Shown here: in pieces, positions 1 through 5,793 of the stretch | Layout of the letters: each line of letters begins with the position of its first letter | How positions within the stretch are numbered: position 1 is the stretch's first letter | NCBI GenBank assembly: GCA_018657765.1 | Contig: JABHWM010000003.1 | Location: 1 to 49,073 of the forward strand | Direction: 5' to 3' | Length of the DNA stretch: 49,073 nt | Origin: Minisyncoccota bacterium | GTDB taxonomy: Bacteria > Patescibacteriota > Microgenomatia > UBA1400 > PJMF01 | Notes under the pieces: generated by a model | The model's database searches: none | What the model saw: only the letters and a program-made list of their open reading frames with translations | Told to the model about the DNA's origin: nothing | Position numbers and translations under genes: made by a program

Positions 1-146
1 CGTATAATAACTCAGTACTTATCATGAGAGTTGCTAGGCATTATCCTCTTTTCTTGCACCTTTATATTGAGTCATAAGCTTGGTAAAATGCACCAAGTAT
101 TCTTGGGAAAGCGGTTCAAAATAAGAATCGTCTTCCGCACAAAGTT

Positions 147-1178
147 ATGAATATTCAAGATGATATTTACTATGCTGTGGCACACAGATCTGATGATGAA
201 ATTAAGTCATTTTCTTCTAGATATGATAATTTTCAAGAGAATCTTATTCCAGAGATATTTAAAGAATCTTTGGGTTGGAAAGTAACTAAGTTTAAACGAT
301 CCAGTAGTTGGGGAAGTTCTCATGTTATTTATTTTGTGAGTACTGCTGACTATCCAGAACAAGTTGTTTTTAGGGCTAATCTAGGAGTAAATCCAGTTCC
401 AGAAGGAGTAATGGAAGTTGAAAAACTTATTACTCGTGATGTGAAAAAAGTTGGTCTAAGGACAAATGAAATTTTATATAGTGATATCTCTAGAAAAAAA
501 TTCCCTTTTGATTTCCAAATACAAAAGAAACTTGTTGGAAAAGATCCAGAAGTTGATTTTCCTGGTTCCAAAGAAGACTATGACAGGTTGTCTTACCAAA
601 TAGGTGAATATGTTGCTAGATATCACTCACTGGAGTATCCCCTTTTTGGTAGATTTGATAATAATACTGCTATAAAAGGAAAATTACAGGGAACAAAACC
701 AGAGTTTTCTCAATATATAGAGACTTGCTTGGATGATGATCTCAGGAAGTTAGTAGAGTTTGGGCTGATTAAATCAAAAAAACTCACTCAAATTCAAGAG
801 TTTTTTGTAGAAAATAAGAAAATTATGGATATTAAGCAGGGTGTTTTGAATCATCATGATCTTGCAGATCATAATTTAATGTTTGATGAAAAAGGATTAG
901 TAGGTCTTTTTGATTGGGAAGCTGCGGTTATTGGAGATCCAGTTCTTGATTTAGCTTCATGCCCCACTTGGAGAACCATTTACCCTAGAGAAGAACAGCT
1001 TTTAGCTGGTTATGCTTCAATTAGGACTCTTCCAGAGCTGTTTTTAGAGAAAAAAGCAGTTTATATGCTTCGCACCATGATTTGGAAGGCAGTTTATGCT
1101 GTTCGGATGGATATTATGACTCCCGGAAGGATGCAGAAGTTTCATGATTCTTTATTAATGGCTGGAATAGATCATTAG
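147..1178 (+). CDS. APH/choline-kinase-like phosphotransferase
   Basis: Probable small-molecule kinase of the aminoglycoside phosphotransferase (APH) family, a protein-kinase-like fold that transfers phosphate from ATP to a hydroxyl group. The catalytic loop is visible as HHDLADHN at residues 236-243 (catalytic Asp about 238), followed by the metal-binding DWE at 256-258 and GDPVLDLA from 263. The N-terminal lobe is recognisable but divergent (SSSWGSSHVIYF near 52, VVFRANLG near 73). At 343 residues it has normal family length. There is no strong Shine-Dalgarno before ATG 147. It stands alone, convergent with the gene ending at 1414. The substrate cannot be told from sequence: antibiotic, choline, sugar and amino-alcohol kinases share these motifs, so a resistance role should not be assumed. 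Confidence 0.8.
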   Translation: MNIQDDIYYAVAHRSDDEIKSFSSRYDNFQENLIPEIFKESLGWKVTKFKRSSSWGSSHVIYFVSTADYPEQVVFRANLGVNPVPEGVMEVEKLITRDVKKVGLRTNEILYSDISRKKFPFDFQIQKKLVGKDPEVDFPGSKEDYDRLSYQIGEYVARYHSLEYPLFGRFDNNTAIKGKLQGTKPEFSQYIETCLDDDLRKLVEFGLIKSKKLTQIQEFFVENKKIMDIKQGVLNHHDLADHNLMFDEKGLVGLFDWEAAVIGDPVLDLASCPTWRTIYPREEQLLAGYASIRTLPELFLEKKAVYMLRTMIWKAVYAVRMDIMTPGRMQKFHDSLLMAGIDH

Positions 1179-1208
1179 TTTTTTATTTAATTTTTCAAAA
1201 GTTAGCAC

Positions 1209-1284
1209 AAAAAAATCCCATCTAATGAATGGGACTCTTTTGTCTCAGAACGTACTTCCCGGTGAGGGAAACCCTTCTGAGGTA
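1209..1284 (-). ncRNA. candidate small structured RNA (about 76 nt)
   Basis: On the minus strand a promoter at 1291-1318 is followed by an RNA starting near 1284. It folds as an outer 7-bp stem (CTCAGAA at 1281-1275 with TTCTGAG at 1250-1244) enclosing an inner hairpin (TTCCC/GGGAA, plus-strand 1256-1260 and 1266-1270, 5-nt loop). It ends in an intrinsic terminator: TCCCAT/ATGGGA stem (1229-1234 with 1216-1221) followed by seven U (1215-1209). It lies between two convergent genes. I do not recognise the family; it lacks the SRP, 6S, tmRNA and RNase P core motifs I checked. Alternatively this is the 3' UTR and terminator of the hydrolase gene ending at 1414, with the promoter-like sequence fortuitous. 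Confidence 0.5.
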
Positions 1285-1290
1285 TTAACT

Positions 1291-1318
1291 ACTATATCAA
1301 ATAATATCGAAAAGTCAA
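1291..1318 (-). promoter_or_regulatory. promoter of the candidate small RNA
   Basis: Minus-strand -35 TTGACT (1318-1313) and -10 TATAGT (1296-1291) separated by 16 bp. It points into the structured element at 1284-1209 and lies beyond the stop codon of the neighbouring hydrolase gene. Confidence 0.5.
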
Positions 1319-1413
1319 GAAAGGAATCATTCTCTCTCATTTTATTACAAAATGCAATATCATCCTTTTTTTATTATTGGGATGTATTTAGCATATTTTC
1401 TGTAAAATGAAAT

Positions 1414-2115
1414 TTATTTTTCTTCTGTCTCACCCATCGCAAACTCGAGGACATTTGCGTCTGTTTTCATTGTTTTTCCTAGTTCTCTGTCGTCATAGCG
1501 CATTTCGGCCATCCATTGATTGACTGAATCTGCCCAACTCCCATCGCTACTAGGGGTGTATTTTCTCATGATTTGTTCTGGGGTTATTCTGCCTTGATCT
1601 ACATAATAAGCTCTAAGTTCTCTTCCAGCTCTTTCGAAACCAGCTTCATAGGTATCAAAATCCAGGGTTCCTCTTTCATGAATACCGAATCCCAGGCAGT
1701 TGTGAGGTGCTCCAGAATGTGTGTTTTTACAGAGGTTACTCTCTTGCATAGCAATAGATGGTAAAAGACGAAAGTCCAAGTTGTATCTATCTGCAATTTC
1801 TACAAGTTTTTGGCCATAGAAATCATAAGGAACCATTGGTGAGTGATGTCTCTCGAGGAATTTGGCGATTATTTCTCCACGGCCGTCATCTGTCTCGATA
1901 ATTGTTTGGACACCCTTTACCTCTGGTTGATCTAGTGCTGCTATCGGGGTTTGTGAGTCTGTAGAAGTTTGAGCTGCTTTTTCAGCCTGGGCTTTTTTTG
2001 CTAATGAATAGAAATGAGTACTAGCTATACTGATGAGAATAGCTCCAGTTGTAGCTAAAATCCAGGCATAGGCCACGAATAGTGTTTTGAAGGAAGCTTT
2101 TTTCCGAGCTTTCAT
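1414..2115 (-). CDS. membrane-anchored lysozyme-like peptidoglycan hydrolase
   Basis: Likely cell-wall hydrolase held at the outer face of the membrane. Residues about 11-33 form one hydrophobic segment after a basic N terminus (MKARKKASFK), so this is a signal anchor. A Gln/Thr-rich linker follows, then a lysozyme-like domain from about residue 95. There the motif LPSIAMQESN carries the candidate catalytic Glu, followed by GFGIHERGTLDFDTYEAG and YTPSSDGSWADSVNQWM, typical of the Glucosaminidase/Slt-type hydrolases. The two Cys flanking SGAPH could form a disulfide outside the cell. The start is the ATG before the basic tract. The substrate bond (glucosaminidase or lytic transglycosylase) is not settled by these motifs. 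Confidence 0.72.
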   Translation of the reverse strand: MKARKKASFKTLFVAYAWILATTGAILISIASTHFYSLAKKAQAEKAAQTSTDSQTPIAALDQPEVKGVQTIIETDDGRGEIIAKFLERHHSPMVPYDFYGQKLVEIADRYNLDFRLLPSIAMQESNLCKNTHSGAPHNCLGFGIHERGTLDFDTYEAGFERAGRELRAYYVDQGRITPEQIMRKYTPSSDGSWADSVNQWMAEMRYDDRELGKTMKTDANVLEFAMGETEEK

Positions 2116-2233
2116 ATAAAAGCAGTATAACAGTTATCTTAAAATATGAAATTTCTAGTTGATTTACTCAAGCGTTGTGGTAAAGTTAGACTATTCTTTA
2201 ACATAGTGCATACAAAAGCACAAAAGTTAGTCT

Positions 2234-2304
2234 GCGGGTATGGTGTAGTGGTAGCACAATAGATTTCCAATCTCTTAGCGGGGGTTCAATTCCCCCTACC
2301 CGCT
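2234..2304 (+). tRNA. tRNA-Gly (anticodon TCC)
   Basis: Acceptor arms GCGGGTA (2234-2240) and TACCCGC (2297-2303) pair fully; the T-arm GGGGG-TTCAATT-CCCCC is intact and the anticodon loop TTTCCAA gives TCC, for Gly. The anticodon stem has one mismatch. The 3' CCA is not encoded (the sequence after the discriminator is CA), so it must be added by a nucleotidyltransferase. An intrinsic terminator follows closely. Confidence 0.93.
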
Positions 2305-2314
2305 CATAAAGTAG

Positions 2315-2343
2315 AAAAAGCTCCAAAAGGGAGCTTTTTTTAT
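2315..2343 (+). terminator. intrinsic terminator after tRNA-Gly
   Basis: AGCTCC (2319-2324), loop, GGAGCT (2330-2335), then a run of T. The A-run before and T-run after extend the stem. Confidence 0.85.
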
Positions 2344-2361
2344 TTAATAAAAAACTACCAC

Positions 2362-2391
2362 TTGGTCTACCCCCCACTTATCTGCTTAAAT
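2362..2391 (+). promoter_or_regulatory. promoter for the cation exchanger
   Basis: -35 TTGGTC (2362-2367) and -10 TTAAAT (2386-2391), 18-bp spacing. The start codon at 2400 follows 8 bases later with no Shine-Dalgarno, so the message is probably leaderless. Confidence 0.4.
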
Positions 2392-2399
2392 AGAGATAG

Positions 2400-3341
2400 A
2401 TGAATGAGATTATTTTTTTTGTACTAGGATTGATTGGTTTGTGGATAGGTTCTGAGTTTATTACCAGAGGATCTCTAGGTCTTTCTAGAAAATTTGGCTT
2501 GAGTGAGAGCTTTATTGGGATGGTAATTCTTTCTTTGGGTACAGATCTCCCAGAGATAGTTGTGTCTGTAACAGGAGCTATAGAGAAAAATCATGGTATA
2601 GACACCTCTGGGATTGTAGTTGGTAATGTGATTGGTTCTAATCTTGGACAGATGGTACTTACCCTAGGATTAGTAGGTTTTGTTGGTGGTACTATAAAGA
2701 TCTCAAAAAAAGAAGGTTGGTATCAAGGTATATCATTGATTTTATCTACTTTGCTTTTTTTAGTTTTGGCGACTGATGGTCTTATTAGTAAACAAGACGG
2801 TTGGATTTTACTTTTGGGTTACTTGGTTTATTTCTTGTTCATTAGTAAGTCTAGTAAGACAATGGGCAAGAAGACCAAGAAAAAGAAACATAATTTTGGA
2901 AAGCTTTTGGCCTTACTAATTACTGGTTTAATAATAATTTTCCAATCTTCTACTTGGGTAATTACTACTGGAGTTGATCTTGCTATTCAGTTTGGTATTA
3001 ATCAGATAGTCATAGGTGCTATCTTGGTGGGAATCGGGACTAGTTTACCAGAATTGGTAGTTTCAATGAATGCTTTGTCCAAGGGGGCCAAGAATCTTGC
3101 TATTAGTAATCTAGTTGGGAGTAATGTTGTTGATATTTTGTTAGCCCTGGGATTGGGCGCCACTATCTCTTCTTGGAAAGTAGATAGGCATGTTGCTCTT
3201 TTTGATTTACCGTTCTTACTTTTTACTATGGTTATAGTTGTATTATTTATGCTTTCTAGAAGGAAGCTCGAAAGAAAAGAATCATTGTTAATGATTGCTC
3301 TCTATGTAGTTTATGTTTCTTTAAAACTGATTGGATGGTAA
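2400..3341 (+). CDS. calcium/sodium (CaCA-family) antiporter
   Basis: Integral membrane cation exchanger of the CaCA superfamily, YrbG-like branch, which exports Ca2+ (or K+) in exchange for Na+ or H+. The two inverted alpha repeats that form the ion site are both visible: GTDLPEIVVSV with GNVIGSNLGQ in the N half and GTSLPELVVSM with NLVGSNVVDILLALGLG in the C half. The repeats are separated by a Lys-rich cytoplasmic loop (SSKTMGKKTKKKKHN). About ten hydrophobic segments and 313 residues fit the family. The first repeat has Asp in place of the usual Ser/Thr-Ser (GTDLPE). It ends 9 bases before epmA and may be cotranscribed with it. Confidence 0.88.
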   Translation: MNEIIFFVLGLIGLWIGSEFITRGSLGLSRKFGLSESFIGMVILSLGTDLPEIVVSVTGAIEKNHGIDTSGIVVGNVIGSNLGQMVLTLGLVGFVGGTIKISKKEGWYQGISLILSTLLFLVLATDGLISKQDGWILLLGYLVYFLFISKSSKTMGKKTKKKKHNFGKLLALLITGLIIIFQSSTWVITTGVDLAIQFGINQIVIGAILVGIGTSLPELVVSMNALSKGAKNLAISNLVGSNVVDILLALGLGATISSWKVDRHVALFDLPFLLFTMVIVVLFMLSRRKLERKESLLMIALYVVYVSLKLIGW

Positions 3342-3350
3342 GATTCTTCA

Positions 3351-4397
3351 ATGAAAAATTGGCAACAAATCAAGCAAGACAATAATCTAAAGGAAAAACT
3401 TTTTGTTAGAGAACAGGTCTTTGATGGGATTCGCAGTTTTTTCAAAAAAGATGGTTTTCATGAGGTAGAAACACCTCTGATGGTAGCTTATCCAGGTACA
3501 GAGCCATTTCTAGAAGTTTTCGAGACAGAACTAGTTTCCCCAGAAAAAAAACAAAAGGCTTTTCTTTTGACTAGTCCAGAATTTGCAATGAAAAAATTAA
3601 TCGCTGGAGGAATTGGTAATATTTTTCAGATCTGTAAAAGTTTTCGTAATAATGAAGGTATTAGTGAGCGTCATAATCCAGAATTTACTATTTTGGAGTG
3701 GTACAGAGTCAATGCTGATTACAGAGATATTATGGCTGATTTTGAGCAGTTACTTATGTTTTTACATAAAACTATTCATCAAACAGATAGTGGAATATTA
3801 ACTTTCCAGGGAAAAAAATATGACATTACTCCACCCTATCCCAAGTTCTCTGTTGCAGAGGCATTTGAGAAATATGTGGGTGTGACAAAAGACCAGCTTT
3901 TATCTGAGGAAGCATTGAAAAAGGTTGCTAGAGAAAAAGGCTATGAGGTAACTGATGAAACAGATTGGGAAGGTGTTTATAACCAGCTTTTTCTCAATGA
4001 GATAGAGGCTAAGATAGCTACTCAAAACAAGCCAGTTATTTTATATGACTACCCTTCTAGTCAGGCAGCTCTCTCGAAAAGAAAAGAATCAGATCCACGT
4101 TTTGCAGAGCGATTTGAAGTTTATCTAGCAGGATTGGAGTTAGGGAATGCCTTTAGTGAATTAACAGATGCTGTTGAACAAAAAAAGCGTTTCCAAGAAG
4201 ATCTAGCTTTACGTAGGAAACTCGGTAAAACAGAGTATGGACTAGATCAAGATTATATAGATGCTCTTGCTTCAGGTATTCCAGAAACTGGTGGTATTGC
4301 TGTTGGGGTGGATAGACTGATTATGCTAATGGCAGATGTGACTGATATCAAAGAAACATTGTTTTTCCCTGTTGAGGAAGTCTTTTATTCCTCCTGA
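3351..4397 (+). CDS. epmA: EF-P lysine ligase EpmA (PoxA/GenX type)
   Basis: Class II LysRS-like catalytic domain without the N-terminal anticodon-binding OB fold. Its family attaches beta-lysine (or lysine) to the conserved Lys of elongation factor P. Class II motifs are clear: LLTSPEFAMKKL and CKSFRNNEG then HNPEFTILEWYR (motif 2), YPSSQAALS, FEVYLAGLELGNAFSELTD, and GIAVGVDRLIML (motif 3). The length, 348 residues, matches EpmA (about 325) rather than a full LysRS (about 500). It lies 32 bases upstream of efp. The partner aminomutase EpmB is not in this window. A full class I LysRS is encoded at 14799, so this gene is not needed for tRNA charging. Confidence 0.9.
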   Translation: MKNWQQIKQDNNLKEKLFVREQVFDGIRSFFKKDGFHEVETPLMVAYPGTEPFLEVFETELVSPEKKQKAFLLTSPEFAMKKLIAGGIGNIFQICKSFRNNEGISERHNPEFTILEWYRVNADYRDIMADFEQLLMFLHKTIHQTDSGILTFQGKKYDITPPYPKFSVAEAFEKYVGVTKDQLLSEEALKKVAREKGYEVTDETDWEGVYNQLFLNEIEAKIATQNKPVILYDYPSSQAALSKRKESDPRFAERFEVYLAGLELGNAFSELTDAVEQKKRFQEDLALRRKLGKTEYGLDQDYIDALASGIPETGGIAVGVDRLIMLMADVTDIKETLFFPVEEVFYSS

Positions 4398-4422
4398 CAA
4401 TACTTATTACTTGAGGTACAAT
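4394..4422 (+). promoter_or_regulatory. efp promoter, leaderless
   Basis: -35 CTGACA (4394-4399), 17-bp spacer, -10 TACAAT (4417-4422). The efp ATG at 4430 follows after only 7 bases, with no Shine-Dalgarno. The -35 overlaps the epmA stop codon, so efp can be transcribed apart from epmA. Confidence 0.7.
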
Positions 4423-4429
4423 CCCGTTT

Positions 4430-4996
4430 ATGTCTAAATTAAAAGCTGGAAATATAAAAAAGGGTATTTATGTTCTTCATAATGGTAAGCCCCATTATGT
4501 AACAAAAACTCAATTTGTTTCACCTGGTAAAGGTTCTGCTTTTACTAGAGCGAAATTACAAAATCTTCGTTCTGGGGCAACTATAGAGTTTACATTCAAG
4601 TCACATGATTCTGTTGAAGAGTTGGATGTTGAATCTAGAGAATTACAGTTTTTATATAATATGGATGATGAGGTTGTTTTTATGGATCCTCGTTCTTATG
4701 AACAGACCAATGTTTCAGTTTCTTTACTTGATGGTAAAGAGAAATTTCTTGTTCCTGAGCTCAATGTTTATATTCAACTTTATGAAGATAAAGCTATTGG
4801 TGTAAAGTTACCTCCCAAGGTTAAAATGGAAGTAACTGAGGCAGAAGATGCTGTTGCTGGTGATCGTCAAAACGCTGGTAAAAAACCAGTAGTTATGGAA
4901 ACAGGTTTAGTTGTTCAAGCTCCACTTTTTGTAAAAAAAGGTGAAAGTTTATTGATTGATACAGAAACTGGTGCATACCTTTCCAGATCAAATTAG
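4430..4996 (+). CDS. efp: translation elongation factor P
   Basis: EF-P binds between the P and E sites of the ribosome and relieves stalling at polyproline. Full length (188 residues) with the three expected beta-barrel domains: N-terminal KOW-like, central OB (about 65-125) and C-terminal OB ending GAYLSRSN. The modified loop reads SPGKGSAF with Lys at position 34, exactly the EpmA target. Start ATG 4430 is set by the promoter 7 bases upstream. The neighbouring epmA supports lysylation of Lys34. Confidence 0.96.
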   Translation: MSKLKAGNIKKGIYVLHNGKPHYVTKTQFVSPGKGSAFTRAKLQNLRSGATIEFTFKSHDSVEELDVESRELQFLYNMDDEVVFMDPRSYEQTNVSVSLLDGKEKFLVPELNVYIQLYEDKAIGVKLPPKVKMEVTEAEDAVAGDRQNAGKKPVVMETGLVVQAPLFVKKGESLLIDTETGAYLSRSN

Positions 4997-5011
4997 GAAA
5001 AAATCAGGAGG

Positions 5012-5039
5012 TTGGGAATATCGTATTTTGCGGTATAAT
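5012..5039 (+). promoter_or_regulatory. tRNA-Lys promoter
   Basis: -35 TTGGGA (5012-5017), 16-bp spacer, -10 TATAAT (5034-5039), 21 bases before the mature tRNA 5' end. Confidence 0.65.
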
Positions 5040-5060
5040 ACCTTTTGTTAAAAACAAGAT

Positions 5061-5137
5061 GGGTCCGTAGCTCAGTTGGTTAGAGCGACAGCCTTTTAAG
5101 CTGTGCGTCCCGGGTTCGAATCCCGGCGGACTCACCA
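5061..5137 (+). tRNA. tRNA-Lys (anticodon TTT)
   Basis: Acceptor GGGTCCG (5061-5067) pairs with CGGACTC (5127-5133, one G-T). The anticodon loop CTTTTAA gives TTT, and the T-arm CCGGG-TTCGAAT-CCCGG is intact. Discriminator A and an encoded CCA at 5135-5137, unlike the other two tRNAs here. It lies just downstream of efp. Confidence 0.96.
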
Positions 5138-5143
5138 TCTATG

Positions 5144-5171
5144 AAAAATCTCCTTTAAGGGAGATTTTTTT
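5144..5171 (+). terminator. intrinsic terminator after tRNA-Lys
   Basis: AATCTCC (5147-5153) and GGAGATT (5160-5166) stem followed by a T run. Confidence 0.85.
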
Positions 5172-5240
5172 ATGGGAGTAAGTTTATTCCTTTATTTTTA
5201 GTTTTTAGCAATATTTTTTTATTATAAGTCTATTATATGA

Positions 5241-5246
5241 TATAAT
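5241..5246 (+). promoter_or_regulatory. -10 element for the leader ORF/small membrane protein
   Basis: TATAAT at 5241-5246, preceded by a T-rich tract with no good -35. It would give a leader of about 55 bases before the strong Shine-Dalgarno AAGGAGG at 5288-5294. Confidence 0.4.
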
Positions 5247-5306
5247 GAAGAGGTTACCTGTTCTGAATAATCTTTCCTATTCTAGGGAAGGAGGATTTCA
5301 AATCTA

Positions 5307-5351
5307 ATGGTGACAAAGGATGTAAAAACTGATGAATTTAAGAAATCCTAA
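5307..5351 (+). CDS. putative 14-residue leader peptide
   Basis: A short frame MVTKDVKTDEFKKS begins at ATG 5307 and stops at TAA 5349-5351. It is preceded by the strongest Shine-Dalgarno of this locus (AAGGAGG, 5288-5294, 12 bases upstream). It overlaps the first codons of the 99-residue membrane protein (start 5332) in another frame. This is the layout of a translationally coupled leader ORF. It may instead mean that ribosomes loaded here use the downstream start by reinitiation, with no function for the peptide itself. Confidence 0.35.
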   Translation: MVTKDVKTDEFKKS

Positions 5352-5631
5352 GTCTATAAGACTTAAGAGAATAGGCTTGTTACTAGCCATTATTTTGGCT
5401 TCAGTGATTTGTCTTGCAGCTGGTCTCCTTTTTCTAGCAGAAACAGAAGCTGGAAACTGGCTAGTCATGGTGATTCTAACTGTCGGAGCAGCAGCCTTTG
5501 CATGGAGTTATTTAATTCCTCTGCTTTGCGGATTACCACTGGCGATAATCTTTGGAGTGCTCTTTTTAAGAAAGAGAAATTCCCTCCTAAGAAACCGCCG
5601 TCCTATCTCTTCTAGACGAAGCCGATTCTAG
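5332..5631 (+). CDS. small membrane protein, unknown function
   Basis: Not recognised. The 99-residue product has a basic N terminus (NPKSIRLKRIG), hydrophobic segments at about 14-34 and 43-76 (likely two or three passes) and a very Arg/Ser-rich tail (KRNSLLRNRRPISSRRSRF), presumably cytoplasmic. ATG 5332 has only a weak AAAGGA 12 bases upstream. Translation is probably coupled to the overlapping leader ORF at 5307. An intrinsic terminator at 5646 closes the unit, making this a one-gene operon. Confidence 0.6.
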   Translation: MNLRNPKSIRLKRIGLLLAIILASVICLAAGLLFLAETEAGNWLVMVILTVGAAAFAWSYLIPLLCGLPLAIIFGVLFLRKRNSLLRNRRPISSRRSRF

Positions 5632-5645
5632 AAGAAAAAAGGTCC

Positions 5646-5677
5646 GCCTGCACCTTATTCAAAAGCAGGCAATTTTT
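5646..5677 (+). terminator. intrinsic terminator
   Basis: GCCTGC (5646-5651) and GCAGGC (5665-5670) stem followed by AATTTTT. Confidence 0.75.
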
Positions 5678-5718
5678 CAAATTATTCTTTACGATGTTAT
5701 TTTCTCTGCTAACCCCTG

Positions 5719-5747
5719 TTGATCCTCTCCCCTTTTTCCTCCATAAT
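5719..5747 (+). promoter_or_regulatory. promoter for the LytR_C-domain protein
   Basis: -35 TTGATC (5719-5724), 17-bp spacer, -10 CATAAT (5742-5747). The leader is about 40 bases with a weak TAGGA before ATG 5794. Confidence 0.55.
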
Positions 5748-5793
5748 GAAGAAAGCAAATCCTTGGTATTAGTTCTTTTAGGAATTCTTATTT

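Noticed and set aside
1..146. Minus-strand open stretch of about 35 codons (near 144-33) at the left edge
   Set aside because: It is bounded by a stop directly upstream, has no start with a ribosome site and matches nothing I recognise. At most it is a decayed gene end.
1225..1410. Plus-strand 61-codon frame
   Set aside because: It overlaps the small-RNA structure, has no Shine-Dalgarno and has composition unlike neighbouring proteins.
3351..4397. Reading this gene as the cell's lysyl-tRNA synthetase
   Set aside because: It lacks the anticodon-binding domain, has EpmA length and motifs, sits next to efp, and a full class I LysRS is present at 14799.
4395..4397. TGA recoded to glycine, as in some Patescibacteria
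   Set aside because: TGA ends epmA and the transketolase N-half exactly where these families end, and no internal TGA is needed in any conserved gene.
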